Positions 26,237 to 34,708 of a DNA stretch of 64,000 bases are shown here, piece after piece. The stretch covers positions 62,001-126,000 of the forward strand of contig NZ_JAPDRA010000009.1 in the NCBI RefSeq assembly GCF_026013525.1. Direction: 5' to 3'. Origin of the DNA: Sphingomonas canadensis (GTDB lineage Bacteria > Pseudomonadota > Alphaproteobacteria > Sphingomonadales > Sphingomonadaceae). The translations under genes were made by a program, and so were the position numbers. Positions within the stretch are counted from its first letter, which is position 1. Every line of letters begins with the position of its first letter. Below the pieces are notes generated by a model that ran no database searches, was not told where the DNA came from, and saw only the letters and a program-made list of their open reading frames with translations.

Positions 26237-27346
26237 TCAGCCCCAAACTTCCTCGGCGACCTTGACGACCAGCGCCAGCTTCGCCTTTTCGTTCTCGATC
26301 CCCATCATGTTGCCGCCGATGCCGCTCGAAAAGCCGCACTGCGGCGACAGCGCGAGCTGATCGATGTCGACGAACTTGGCCGCTTCCTCGATCCGGCGCT
26401 TGAGCTCGTCGACGGTTTCCATCTCGCCATGCTTGGTCGTCACCAGGCCCAGCACCACCTTCTTGCCCTTGGGGACGAAGCGGAGCGGCTCGAAACCGCC
26501 GGCGCGATCCGAATCATATTCCAGGAAATATCCGTCGATATTCAGCTCGTTGAACATAACGTCCGCCACGGGCTCGTAACCGCCCTCGGCCACCCAACGG
26601 CCGGCGAAGTTGCCGCGGCAGACGTGCATGCACACCGCCATGTCGTCCGGGCGGCCCGCGATCGCGGCGTTGATCAGCCGCGCATAGACGTGCGGAAGCT
26701 CATCGGGATCCTCGCCGATGCTGGTCTGCACCTGGGCACGCAGCGTGGGATCGCACAGATAGGCGAAGTTGGTCTCGTCAATCTGCAGATAGCGGCATCC
26801 CGCGTCGACCAGATCGCCGATCTCCTGGGCATATACCGCCGCCAGATCGGTGTAGAACTCATCCATCGTCGGATAGGCGGTGGTATCGATCGCTTCGCGT
26901 CCGCCGCGGAAATGCATGATGGAAGGCGACGGAATCGTGATCTTCGGCGTCTCTTTCGTCACCGATTTCAGATATTTGAAATCGTCGACGAAGATCGGGT
27001 CCGGACGGCCCAGCTTTCCGGTGACGCGCACCGTGTGGGGCTTGTTCTCCACCGTGCCCTCGGAGCTGCGGAAGGTGCTCTTGTGCGCCGACTGATGCGG
27101 CTCGACATTCTCGAAGCGCAGCAGGAAATCGGTGTGCCAGCTTCCGCGGTTATACTCGCCGTCGGTGATCGAATGGAGGCCGATGTCCTCCTGCAGCGCC
27201 ACGACCTCGCGAACCGCCTGCTCCTGGATCGTCTTCAGCTCTTCGGCGCTGATCTCGCCGGCCGCGCGGCGCTGGCGCGCCTCGATCAGATAGTCGGGGC
27301 GGATGAGGCTGCCGACATGGTCCGCGCGAAACGGGGCTGGCTTCAA
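26237..27346 (-). CDS. MetE-like (core cobalamin-independent methionine synthase family) protein
   Basis: The 369-residue protein is the length of the catalytic half of MetE, not full MetE (about 750 residues). It has the zinc-binding layout expected for this family: His241 and Cys243 in MHVCRGN, Glu267 in FNELNID and Cys337 in SPQCGFS. Single-domain members transfer methyl or alkyl groups to a thiol; some act with catabolic oxidoreductases and some are epoxyalkane:thiol transferases. Position in an aromatic gene cluster suggests methyl-group handling or epoxide/thiol chemistry. It is divergent from the TPP enzyme gene at 27508, with a palindrome between them. Confidence 0.8.
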   Translation of the reverse strand: MKPAPFRADHVGSLIRPDYLIEARQRRAAGEISAEELKTIQEQAVREVVALQEDIGLHSITDGEYNRGSWHTDFLLRFENVEPHQSAHKSTFRSSEGTVENKPHTVRVTGKLGRPDPIFVDDFKYLKSVTKETPKITIPSPSIMHFRGGREAIDTTAYPTMDEFYTDLAAVYAQEIGDLVDAGCRYLQIDETNFAYLCDPTLRAQVQTSIGEDPDELPHVYARLINAAIAGRPDDMAVCMHVCRGNFAGRWVAEGGYEPVADVMFNELNIDGYFLEYDSDRAGGFEPLRFVPKGKKVVLGLVTTKHGEMETVDELKRRIEEAAKFVDIDQLALSPQCGFSSGIGGNMMGIENEKAKLALVVKVAEEVWG

Positions 27347-27384
27347 GACGTCTCTCCTTCGATTGATTCTCGAAACAATTTTTG

Positions 27385-27400
27385 TAGTTTCAGGAAACTA
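27385..27400. promoter_or_regulatory. Palindrome between divergent MetE-like and TPP enzyme genes
   Basis: TAGTTTCAGGAAACTA is a perfect 7-2-7 inverted repeat with an extra GAAAC half at 27372. Its left flank (TTTTGTAG at 27380) also resembles the 19-mer at 21059 and 36437, with identity at many positions of the alignment TTTTGTAG..T.AG.AAAC.A. It is the likely operator for both genes. Confidence 0.55.
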
Positions 27401-27507
27401 TTTTCAAGCGAAAACGCGGTTCGCCCGTCGCATTTGCGTCAGGATGGGCCATGCGCGGATCGTTACCGGAGTCAACAAGCCCCAAAGAGGGCCGAGAGGA
27501 GTAGAAC

Positions 27508-29217
27508 ATGACGGGCACCACGAAGCCGGCGGGCGCGGAACCGGTGATCGAGACAACGGCCGGAGAGATTTTTCTCCGCCGCCTCGCCGCCAACAGGGTG
27601 GAGTATCTGTTCGCCAACGGCGGCACCGATTTCGCTCCGGTGATCGAAGGCTATGCGCATGCCCAGATCACGGGGTTCGCGGTTCCCGCGCCCGTGCTCG
27701 TCCCGCATGAGACGGCGGCATTGGGGATGGCCCATGGCTATTATCTCGCTACCGGGCGGCCGCAGGCGGTGATGGTGCATACCAACGTCGGCCTGGCCAA
27801 TTGCGTGATGGGCGTGCTCAACGCCGCGTCCGATCAGGTTCCGATGATCGTCGCCAGCGGCATCACGCCCGCTACCGAGACCGGCCCGCTCGGCCACCGC
27901 AATTCGCCGATCAACTGGGGCCAGAACATGCGCGACCAGACGGCGATGGTGCGCGAGCCGGTGAAGTGGGACGCCACTCTGGCGCATCCGGAGCAGATGG
28001 CGGGGCTGGTCGATCGCGCGATGGCGATCGCCACCTCCTCTCCCCGCGGCCCCGTGTACCTGGGGCTGCCGCGCGAGACGCTGTGCGGCGTCACCCCCTA
28101 TCGCGAGACGCCGCCCCGCAACGCGCCGGCCACCGCGGCGCCCCACCCGGAAGCCGTTGCCCAGGCCGCGAAGCTGCTGGGCGGGGCGGAGAACCCGCTG
28201 ATCGTGGCGTTCCGCGTCGGCGCGCGCGATGGCGGCTTCGACAAGCTGACCGCCTTCGCCGAACGGCATGCGATCCCGGTGGTGGAATTCTGGCCCTCCC
28301 AGCCTTCGATCGCGGGCACATCGCCCATGCACGCCGGCTTCGATCCGGCCGAGGATCTGGCGGCGGCGGATGTCGTGCTGGTGCTCGATTCGATCGTGCC
28401 CTGGCTGCCGCACCGCCATGGCCTGGCCGAGCATGCCAAGGTGATCCAGGCCGGCCCCGATCCGCACCAGCTCGAAGCGCCACTGCGCGGCTTCGCGGCC
28501 GATGTGGCGCTCGTCGGCGAATCTGCCGCGGTCATCGATGCGCTGGACGCGGCGATGCCCCGGCGCGACATCGCCGCGCGCTTCGAGACAATATCCGCCC
28601 GCAACGGCCGCCGCCGCGCCGCGCTCGATGCTCGCGCCGCCGATTCCGGCCCGCCGCTCAGCGCCGCCCATGTCTCCCGCGCGATCGCACGGCTGGTGGG
28701 AAGCGAAGGCTGCGTGGTGAGCGAACTCGGCGCCAAGCCCGAACATATGCCGGAACTGCGCGCCGGCCAGTATTTTCAGAACGCCATCTCCGGCGGGCTC
28801 GGCTGGGGCCTGCCCGCGGCGCTGGGCGTACAGCTCGCCGATCGCGACCGGCTGGTGGTGGCGACGGTGGGCGACGGCAGCTATATGTTCGCCAATCCGG
28901 TCGCCTGCCACCAGATCGCGGAGGCGCACGGCCTGCCGATCCTGACGATCGTGTTCAACAACGGCATCTGGGGCGCCGTGCGCGGATCGACACTGGGCAT
29001 CTATCCCAGCGGCCATGCCGCGCGGGCAAATGTGATGCCCATCACCTCGCTGGAGCCCCTGCCCGACTTCTGCAAGATCGCAGAGGCGTCGCGCGGATGG
29101 GCCGCGCGCGCCGAAACCGCCGAAGCGCTGGAGGCCGCGCTGGCTGAAGCCGCCCGTGTGATCCGCGAGGAACGGCGCCAGGCACTGATCGAGGTGAAGG
29201 TTGCCCGCCACGCCTGA
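27508..29217 (+). CDS. TPP-dependent enzyme (benzoylformate-decarboxylase/acetolactate-synthase family), copy 1
   Basis: The 569-residue protein has the three TPP-enzyme domains. The N-terminal PYR domain holds the catalytic Glu68 (VPHETAALGMAHGY), a central domain follows, and the C-terminal PP domain has VGDGSYMFANPVACHQIAE and the FNN ending of the TPP motif. Members decarboxylate 2-oxo acids to aldehydes or ligate acyl groups. It is convergent with an aldehyde dehydrogenase gene that lies 21 bases beyond its stop, and is 1.3 kb from an FMN 2-hydroxyacid dehydrogenase, so a 2-oxoacid decarboxylase giving an aldehyde is the best guess. A second TPP enzyme at 50421 is also followed by an aldehyde dehydrogenase. 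Confidence 0.82.
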   Translation: MTGTTKPAGAEPVIETTAGEIFLRRLAANRVEYLFANGGTDFAPVIEGYAHAQITGFAVPAPVLVPHETAALGMAHGYYLATGRPQAVMVHTNVGLANCVMGVLNAASDQVPMIVASGITPATETGPLGHRNSPINWGQNMRDQTAMVREPVKWDATLAHPEQMAGLVDRAMAIATSSPRGPVYLGLPRETLCGVTPYRETPPRNAPATAAPHPEAVAQAAKLLGGAENPLIVAFRVGARDGGFDKLTAFAERHAIPVVEFWPSQPSIAGTSPMHAGFDPAEDLAAADVVLVLDSIVPWLPHRHGLAEHAKVIQAGPDPHQLEAPLRGFAADVALVGESAAVIDALDAAMPRRDIAARFETISARNGRRRAALDARAADSGPPLSAAHVSRAIARLVGSEGCVVSELGAKPEHMPELRAGQYFQNAISGGLGWGLPAALGVQLADRDRLVVATVGDGSYMFANPVACHQIAEAHGLPILTIVFNNGIWGAVRGSTLGIYPSGHAARANVMPITSLEPLPDFCKIAEASRGWAARAETAEALEAALAEAARVIREERRQALIEVKVARHA

Positions 29218-29244
29218 GCGTGCCGGACAACCGAAAGCTCAGGC
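29212..29244. terminator. Hairpin at the convergent TPP enzyme / aldehyde dehydrogenase ends
   Basis: GCCTGAGC (29212-29219) and GCTCAGGC (29237-29244) are perfect 8-bp arms with a 17-base loop and span both stop codons. No U-tract is present, so function as a terminator is only suggested. Confidence 0.4.
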
Positions 29245-30690
29245 GGCCGGCCGGCTGATAACCTGCAGCTCCTGATAGGACCGGATGCCGAGCACCCCGT
29301 GCTCGCGTCCGTAGCCGGATTCCTTCATCCCGCCGAAGGGCACGTCGGACTCGTTCAGGCCGTGGCGGTTGATCCACACCGTGCCCGCCATCAGCCGTCC
29401 GGCCACCTCCCGCGCGCGCGCCTCGTCGCGGCTCCACACCGACGCGCCCAGGCCGAAGCGCGAATCATTCGCCCGCGCGATGGCCGCATCCACCGAAGCG
29501 AAGGTCAGTACCGGCAGCACCGGTCCGAACTGCTCCTCGCGCACCAGCGGCACTTCCTCGTCCAGCCCGGCGATGATGGTCGGCTGGATGAAATAGCCCT
29601 CGCCCTCCGGCACCTGGCCGCCCGTCAGCACCTGCGCGCCCGGCCGGGCCAGCGCGTCGGCGAGATAGGCCTTCACCTTCTCGAACTGCACCGCGTTCTG
29701 GATCGGCCCCATATCCATGCCGGGCGTGCTGCCCGGCCCGACCTTCAGCGCACCCACCTTCGCCACCAGCTTCTCCAGCAGCGCGTCACGCACGCTTTCG
29801 GCCACATAGACGCGCTTGATCGCCATGCAGATCTGGCCGCAGTTGAAGAACCCGCTGCGCGCGATACCTGCCGCCGCCGCATCGAGATCGGCATCGTCCA
29901 GCACCAGCGTCGCGTCGTTGCCGCCCAGTTCCAGCGTGACGCGCTTCAACGTGGCCGCGGCGCTGGCCAGCACCTTCTTGCCCGTGGCGACCGATCCGGT
30001 GAAGCTGATCTTGTCGATATCCGGATGCGCGGTCATCCAGGCGCCCAGATCGTTCCCTCCGGCAACGACGTTGAGTACGCCCGGCGGCAGCAGATCGGCC
30101 GCCAGGCGCCCCACCGCCAGCGTGGTGAGCGGCGTATAGGGCGACGGCTTCAGCACCAGAGTGTTCCCGGTGTAGAGCGCCTGCGCCACCTTGTGCATCG
30201 CCAGCGCCACGGGGAAGTTCCACGGTGCGATGGCGCCGACCACGCCGAGCGGGTGATAGCGCAGCTCCACCTTGCCGCGATCGCTGTCGCGCAGCACCTC
30301 ATCCGGCAGGTCCAGCGACGCGAGCTGCTTCATATGGTGGCCGGATACCGCCAGTTCCATCCGCGCCTGCTCGATCGGCTTGCCATGTTCGTGGGTGAGC
30401 AGCGGAGCCAGCTCCTCCGCCGCCGCGGAGATGCGATCGGCCAGGGCGAAGATCAGCTCGCGGCGGCCGTCATATCCCAATGCAGCCCAGGCGGGGAACG
30501 CCCCCCTGGCGGCGGCGACCGCAGCGTCGAGATCGGCCGCTGACGCATCGGGGCACAGCGCAAAGGCACGTCCCGTCGCCGGATCGACCACCTCGAACGA
30601 AGCATTGCCCGATACCAGCCGCCCGCCGATCAGGTTGCAATCCGCCCCCGGCACCAGCGCCAGACGATCGCGTGCCTCAACCTCTCCCAT
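29239..30690 (-). CDS. Aldehyde dehydrogenase, copy 1
   Basis: The 483-residue NAD(P)-dependent enzyme has the ALDH features: APWNFPVALAMHKVAQAL, TGSVATGKKV, the catalytic glutamate in LELGGND and the catalytic cysteine in NCGQICMA. It closely resembles the copy at 53278. The start at 30690 has a GGAGGTGATGGC ribosome binding site; an upstream ATG at 30747 is less likely. The GTTGT...ACAAC site at 30733 lies upstream. Position suggests that it oxidises the aldehyde made by the TPP enzyme at 27508. Confidence 0.88.
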   Translation of the reverse strand: MGEVEARDRLALVPGADCNLIGGRLVSGNASFEVVDPATGRAFALCPDASAADLDAAVAAARGAFPAWAALGYDGRRELIFALADRISAAAEELAPLLTHEHGKPIEQARMELAVSGHHMKQLASLDLPDEVLRDSDRGKVELRYHPLGVVGAIAPWNFPVALAMHKVAQALYTGNTLVLKPSPYTPLTTLAVGRLAADLLPPGVLNVVAGGNDLGAWMTAHPDIDKISFTGSVATGKKVLASAAATLKRVTLELGGNDATLVLDDADLDAAAAGIARSGFFNCGQICMAIKRVYVAESVRDALLEKLVAKVGALKVGPGSTPGMDMGPIQNAVQFEKVKAYLADALARPGAQVLTGGQVPEGEGYFIQPTIIAGLDEEVPLVREEQFGPVLPVLTFASVDAAIARANDSRFGLGASVWSRDEARAREVAGRLMAGTVWINRHGLNESDVPFGGMKESGYGREHGVLGIRSYQELQVISRPAA

Positions 30691-30732
30691 GCCATCACCT
30701 CCGAAATCTGCTTTCGGATGACCATGAATATT

Positions 30733-30750
30733 GTTGTCTGAATCCACAAC
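30733..30750. promoter_or_regulatory. Operator-like site upstream of aldehyde dehydrogenase copy 1
   Basis: GTTGT (30733-30737) and ACAAC (30746-30750) are a 5-bp inverted repeat with an 8-base spacer. The 9-mer TTGTTGTCT at 30731 is identical to one in the operator at 31507, suggesting control by the adjacent MarR protein. Confidence 0.5.
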
Positions 30751-30774
30751 CCGAATTTCGCGGGTGGGCGGAAT

Positions 30775-31422
30775 CTACCCCTCGGCAGCCAGATATTTGC
30801 CTAGCATGTCGTGCAACTGGCGGGCGAAATTGCGGTCAAGCTCAAAGGATCGCGCTTCTTCCGGCGAATCGGATTCGGGCATGGGGGCCACCGCCGGCGT
30901 CGCCGATGCCAGGTCTCCGCCGCTCTCGATCAGGCCGCTCGTGCGGTCCAACTGCTGTTCAAGCGTGGTCAGGAACGACAGGAATGCGTCCACCTGGGCG
31001 GATGCGAACGGCAATTGCAGCAGATCGTTCAACGCCAGCGCCATCGCAAAGGTCTCCGCGTGCACCGCCTTGCCCTGTTCGGTAAGCTGCAGCAGCACCG
31101 AGCGGCTGTCCGACGGGTTTACCAGCTTCTCCATGATGCCGCGCTCGACCAGCGCCGAGACGACCCGGCTGGCGTAGCTCTTCTCCAGATTCGCCGCGGC
31201 GGCCACGCGCTTGAAGGACACCGATCCATAGCCGGCGGTAATGCCGATCACCCGGCATTCGGGCAGCGAGAGATTCAACTGCTTGCGATAATATTGCTCG
31301 GATATGCGCTCAGAAATCCGGGCAACGCGATGGAGCCGGAACGTCAGCAGATTTCGAAAACTGGGCGGCGCCTCTTTCCGCTTACCCTTTGCTGTTGCCA
31401 CGCAAATCCCCTGTTGCAGCAT
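30775..31422 (-). CDS. MarR family regulator (possible DDVA-pathway repressor)
   Basis: The 215-residue protein has a long N-terminal helix (LLTFRLHRVARISERISEQYYRK), then a winged helix with VAAAANLEKSYASRVVSALVERGIMEKLVNPSDSRSVLL, followed by C-terminal helices. It is divergent from the LigXa-like oxygenase with a symmetric site (31510-31522) between them. In SYK-6 the dehydrodivanillate genes are, as I recall, controlled by a MarR-type repressor (DdvR). A GTG at 31401 is an alternative start to ATG 31422. The ligand is inferred to be the lignin biphenyl or an intermediate. Confidence 0.82.
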   Translation of the reverse strand: MLQQGICVATAKGKRKEAPPSFRNLLTFRLHRVARISERISEQYYRKQLNLSLPECRVIGITAGYGSVSFKRVAAAANLEKSYASRVVSALVERGIMEKLVNPSDSRSVLLQLTEQGKAVHAETFAMALALNDLLQLPFASAQVDAFLSFLTTLEQQLDRTSGLIESGGDLASATPAVAPMPESDSPEEARSFELDRNFARQLHDMLGKYLAAEG

Positions 31423-31506
31423 CGCGGCAACATAGCGGCGCGCGTGCGCCGCACAAGAAACGCGCGCGCGTGGCGAGGCGCAAGTGCGATACGGGCTTGA
31501 CGATTT

Positions 31507-31522
31507 TTGTTGTCTTAGACAA
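31507..31522. promoter_or_regulatory. Operator in the divergent marR/ligXa-like region
   Basis: TTGTCTTAGACAA (31510-31522) is a near-perfect palindrome with a 3-base centre, preceded by TTG to give TTGTTGTCT (31507-31515), a 9-mer also present at 30731. It lies 85 bases upstream of the MarR start and 72 upstream of the oxygenase start. Confidence 0.65.
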
Positions 31523-31593
31523 TTAAATTGCATCAAGGGAAACCGCGCGACAGCCGGCAGGGCGGCGGGCGCAAGATTGGAGAGGCGGATCCG

Positions 31594-32868
31594 ATGCTGT
31601 CGAAGGAGCAGAATGAGCTGATGACCCGCGTGGGTCCCGGCACCCCGATGGGCGAGTTGCTGCGCCGCTACTGGCACCCGATCGCTGGCGTCAGCGAGTT
31701 CGAGGCCAAGGCGACCAAGAACGTCCGGATCATGTGCGAGGACCTGGTCCTCTACAAGGATCTCTCGGGCAACTTCGGCCTGATGGACCGCCACTGCCCC
31801 CATCGCCGCGCAGACATGAGCATGGGCATGGTCGAGGCGTGCGGGCTGCGCTGCAGCTACCACGGCTGGCTGTTCGACCATGACGGCAAATGCACCGACC
31901 AGCCCTATGAAGACACGGCGAACCCGCAGGGGCGCTATAAGGACAAGGTGAAGATCAAGGCCTATCCGGTGCGCGCGCGTGCCGGGCTGCTTTGGGCCTA
32001 TATGGGTCCCGCCCCGGCGCCCGAGCTGCCCGACTGGGAACCCTTTTCATGGAAGAACGGGTTCCGCCAGATCGTGATCTCCGAACTGCCGTGCAACTGG
32101 CTGCAGGGGCAGGAAAATTCGATGGACCCGATCCATTTCGAATGGATGCACGCCAACTGGAGCAAGCGGTTGCGCGGCGAGACCGGCCCCTATGGCCCGA
32201 AGCATCTGAAGATCGATTTCCGCGAATATGACTATGGCTTCACCTACAACCGCATCCGCGAGGATACCGACGAGAACCACCCGCTGTGGACGATCGGCCG
32301 CGCCTGCCTGTGGCCGAACGCCATGTTCACCGGCGATCACTTCGAATATCGCGTGCCCATCGATGACGAGCGGATGATGAGCGTCGGCTGGTTCTTCACG
32401 CGCGTGCCGAAGGACGCCGAGCCCTATGTGCAGGAAAGCATCCCCGTCTGGAACGGTCCGATCAAGGATGAGAACGGCGACTGGATCACCAGCCATGTGA
32501 TGAACCAGGATTTCGTGGCCTGGATCGGCCAGGGCACCGTTTCGGACCGCACCGAAGAGAATCTGGGGCTGAGCGACAAGGGCATCGGCATGATGCGGCG
32601 CCAGTTCCTGCGCGACATCGAAAAGGTACGCAACGGCGAGGATCCCAAGGCGATCATTCGCGATCCGGCGGCCAACCATGCGATCCCCCTGCCCACCATC
32701 CACCGCGACGCGGTGACCGAGGGGATGACCGCCGAGGAGATCAAGGCCGGCGGCGCGCTCCACCTGAAGCGCTTCATCTTCCAATATGGCCAGCCCGAGC
32801 ATGTCCGCCAGGCGCAGGAAGCGGCGATGGGCATCGCACAGGACAACAAGGGCTACGTCGACGCCTGA
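31594..32868 (+). CDS. ligXa: Rieske oxygenase, LigXa-like (DDVA O-demethylase alpha subunit)
   Basis: The 424-residue protein has Rieske ligands Cys68, His70, Cys87 and His90 and the mononuclear iron motif Asp178-x2-His181-x4-His186 (DPIHFEWMH). The start MLSKEQNELMTRVGPGTPMG is the signature of the LigXa/phthalate group. LigXa removes one methyl group from 5,5'-dehydrodivanillate to give the catechol biphenyl that LigZ cleaves. Proximity to the ligY/ligZ-like genes and to a MarR regulator supports this function. Sequence alone cannot exclude another aromatic substrate. The gene ends before a strong terminator. No ferredoxin or reductase gene is next to it. Confidence 0.75.
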   Translation: MLSKEQNELMTRVGPGTPMGELLRRYWHPIAGVSEFEAKATKNVRIMCEDLVLYKDLSGNFGLMDRHCPHRRADMSMGMVEACGLRCSYHGWLFDHDGKCTDQPYEDTANPQGRYKDKVKIKAYPVRARAGLLWAYMGPAPAPELPDWEPFSWKNGFRQIVISELPCNWLQGQENSMDPIHFEWMHANWSKRLRGETGPYGPKHLKIDFREYDYGFTYNRIREDTDENHPLWTIGRACLWPNAMFTGDHFEYRVPIDDERMMSVGWFFTRVPKDAEPYVQESIPVWNGPIKDENGDWITSHVMNQDFVAWIGQGTVSDRTEENLGLSDKGIGMMRRQFLRDIEKVRNGEDPKAIIRDPAANHAIPLPTIHRDAVTEGMTAEEIKAGGALHLKRFIFQYGQPEHVRQAQEAAMGIAQDNKGYVDA

Positions 32869-32959
32869 AGCGCGGCGGCGGACCGGCTTGGGGGCGCGGT
32901 GCCCCCTGCCCTGTCCCGCAACGGAATCTTCGCTCCCTCCTCCTGCGAGCGAAACAAAC

Positions 32960-32987
32960 TGCCCGGCCGGATCGCTCCGGCCGGGCA
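32960..32987 (+). terminator. Rho-independent terminator after the ligXa-like gene
   Basis: TGCCCGGCCGGA (32960-32971) and TCCGGCCGGGCA (32976-32987) form a perfect 12-bp stem with a 4-base loop, followed by TCTCTTTAT. It follows the oxygenase stop by about 92 bases and also lies beyond the ligY stop on the other strand. Confidence 0.85.
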
Positions 32988-33034
32988 TCTCTTTATCCGG
33001 GCACGCACTTCCCCAGGCAGATGCCTAGCGCGGC

Positions 33035-34033
33035 TCAGACGTCGAGATTGAACACCCTGCGCGCATTATCCTCGAAGATCAGCTTGCGGTCCGCTTCGCT
33101 GAGGAAGTCGAACTTCTGGATGAACGGCGCGATGTGATCCATCTGATGGCCGGTGGCGGGATCGACGGTCGATCCGACGCCCGGACATTCGGAGCCGAAC
33201 AGGCAGCGCTCCGGCCCCACCGTCTCGATCAGCAGGCGCAGCGCGCCTTCGGTGTAGAGCACGGTATCGAAGTAGAGCTTCGCCATCCGCTCCGAGAACA
33301 GATGCTTGGTGCGGCGCGACTGGGATTCGAAGCGGCCGAACTGATAGGGGATCGCCCCGCCGCCGTGGCTGACCACCACCTTCAGATCGGGGAAATCGTC
33401 GAACACCGAAGATGTACACAGATTATAGGTCGCGATCGTCTCTTCGTTGATGAAGTGGAGCGAATAGGGCGTGCGCTCCGATTGCGATCCGGTGGCGTGG
33501 ATGTGCGCCGGCAGGTCCAGCTCGCACAGCTTCTCGTACAGCGGATACCAATAACGATCGCCCAGCGACGGCGCCTCTTCCGCGCCGTTCTCATAGGGAT
33601 CGGGATTGAGCAGGAAGCCCTTGAACCCCATCGAGACGCAGCGGTCCATTTCCGGGAACACCGCCTCGATCGCCTCGCCCGCCACCTGCGGCAGCCCCGC
33701 GACGGGGATGAACAGGTCCGGCAGCAGCGTGCATTGACGATGGATGAGCGTGTTCACCTCTTCGCAGAACCAGTGGACCACGCGCGACGGCTTGGCCGAG
33801 TTCATCATCTGGAACGGGCGCGGCGAGATGAGCTGCATGTCGGTGCCATGCTTGTGCAGCAGCTCGATATGGCCGTCGGGCCAGGTTTCCTTGTGGTGCG
33901 CGGCGGCGATGATCTGCTCGTCGGTGACTTTGACGCTGCCGCGGCCGTGCGACCCGCGATGCGCGAGCAGGCTCGCCTTGTACGCCCAGAGCTCCACCGG
34001 AGCGCTGACGTGGCCGTGGCAATCGATGATCAT
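33035..34033 (-). CDS. ligY: LigY: meta-cleavage product hydrolase of the amidohydrolase superfamily
   Basis: The 332-residue protein starts MIIDCHGHVSAP. The zinc ligands that I recall for SYK-6 LigY (His6, His8, His179 and Glu282) fall at exactly these positions here (CHGH at 5-8, HIHATG at 177-182, SECPG at 281-285). LigY hydrolyses the C-C bond of the ring-cleaved biphenyl into 5-carboxyvanillate and 4-carboxy-2-hydroxypenta-2,4-dienoate. It is not an alpha/beta-hydrolase, unlike most meta-cleavage hydrolases. It is the last gene of a minus-strand group from ligZ through two RraA aldolases. The related OMA hydratase LigJ has a similar start, but the residue match and neighbours favour LigY. 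Confidence 0.9.
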   Translation of the reverse strand: MIIDCHGHVSAPVELWAYKASLLAHRGSHGRGSVKVTDEQIIAAAHHKETWPDGHIELLHKHGTDMQLISPRPFQMMNSAKPSRVVHWFCEEVNTLIHRQCTLLPDLFIPVAGLPQVAGEAIEAVFPEMDRCVSMGFKGFLLNPDPYENGAEEAPSLGDRYWYPLYEKLCELDLPAHIHATGSQSERTPYSLHFINEETIATYNLCTSSVFDDFPDLKVVVSHGGGAIPYQFGRFESQSRRTKHLFSERMAKLYFDTVLYTEGALRLLIETVGPERCLFGSECPGVGSTVDPATGHQMDHIAPFIQKFDFLSEADRKLIFEDNARRVFNLDV

Positions 34034-34051
34034 CCCTGGAGTCCTCTCTGA

Positions 34052-34708
34052 TTACTGCTGCCGGGTCTGCAGCGAGTGGTATTTGAACTGCTTGCGTGCG
34101 TCGTCGAGGCGCATGCCGGAGCGGCAGGCGGCGCGGATGCGTTCCTCGGCGGCGTGGATCTCCTCGGCGGCGGCGAGGACGGCGTCCTCATGCTCGCGGG
34201 GGATCACCACCACGCCATCGGCGTCGCCGCGGATCAGGTCACCCGGCGCCACGCGCGCGCCGCCGATGTTCACCGGGCAATCCATCCGCTCCACCTGGAC
34301 GCGGTCCTTGCCGGTGCGCATCCAATGGCCTTTCGAAAAGACCGGGTAGCCAAGCTCGCGGCACAGCGCGACATCGCGGCTGATCCCGTCGATCAGCGTC
34401 CCCGCCAGCCCGCGCCGGTGCGCGATCTCGGTCAGGATATCGCCCCAGATCGTCGCGTCGTCGCGCCCGCCGTTGTCGATCACCACCACATGCCCGTCGG
34501 GTACGTCGTCGATATAGTCGCCCACCGTCCCCGCCGGCTTGCCCGCCGGTCCGCAGATCATCGTGAACGCGCGGCCCGCCATCCGGAACCCCGGATCGCG
34601 CCCCGATATGCCATAGCATTGTCCCACGATCCCAAGGCGATCCAGCGCGTCCGACAGCGTCGCCGTATCCAGCGCGGCCGCGCGCGCCACATTGCCATCC
34701 GCCATCAT
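34052..34708 (-). CDS. RraA-family aldolase, copy 1 (HMG/CHA aldolase type)
   Basis: The 218-residue protein has the RraA/aldolase layout: DALDRLGIVGQ, IDNGGRDDATIWGDILTEIAHRRGLAGTLIDG, the GISRDV metal/substrate motif near residue 115 and GDLIRGDADGVVVIP near residue 165. Class II pyruvate aldolases of this fold cleave 4-hydroxy-4-methyl-2-oxoglutarate or 4-carboxy-4-hydroxy-2-oxoadipate. Between ligZ and ligY it would act on the hydrated C5 fragment released by LigY. It begins at ATG 34708, overlapping the previous stop (TGATG), so translation is coupled. Confidence 0.82.
   Translation of the reverse strand: MMADGNVARAAALDTATLSDALDRLGIVGQCYGISGRDPGFRMAGRAFTMICGPAGKPAGTVGDYIDDVPDGHVVVIDNGGRDDATIWGDILTEIAHRRGLAGTLIDGISRDVALCRELGYPVFSKGHWMRTGKDRVQVERMDCPVNIGGARVAPGDLIRGDADGVVVIPREHEDAVLAAAEEIHAAEERIRAACRSGMRLDDARKQFKYHSLQTRQQ

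Noticed and set aside
25021..30690. A true mandelate pathway
   Set aside because: The enzyme types fit, but there is no mandelate racemase or benzoate-type gene next to them, and the substrate is probably a substituted aromatic acid. Reported as inference only.
33035..34033. Annotation as 4-oxalomesaconate hydratase (LigJ)
   Set aside because: LigJ has a similar start, but the zinc-ligand positions (6, 8, 179, 282) and the neighbouring ligZ and ligXa-like genes fit LigY better. A phylogeny would settle it.
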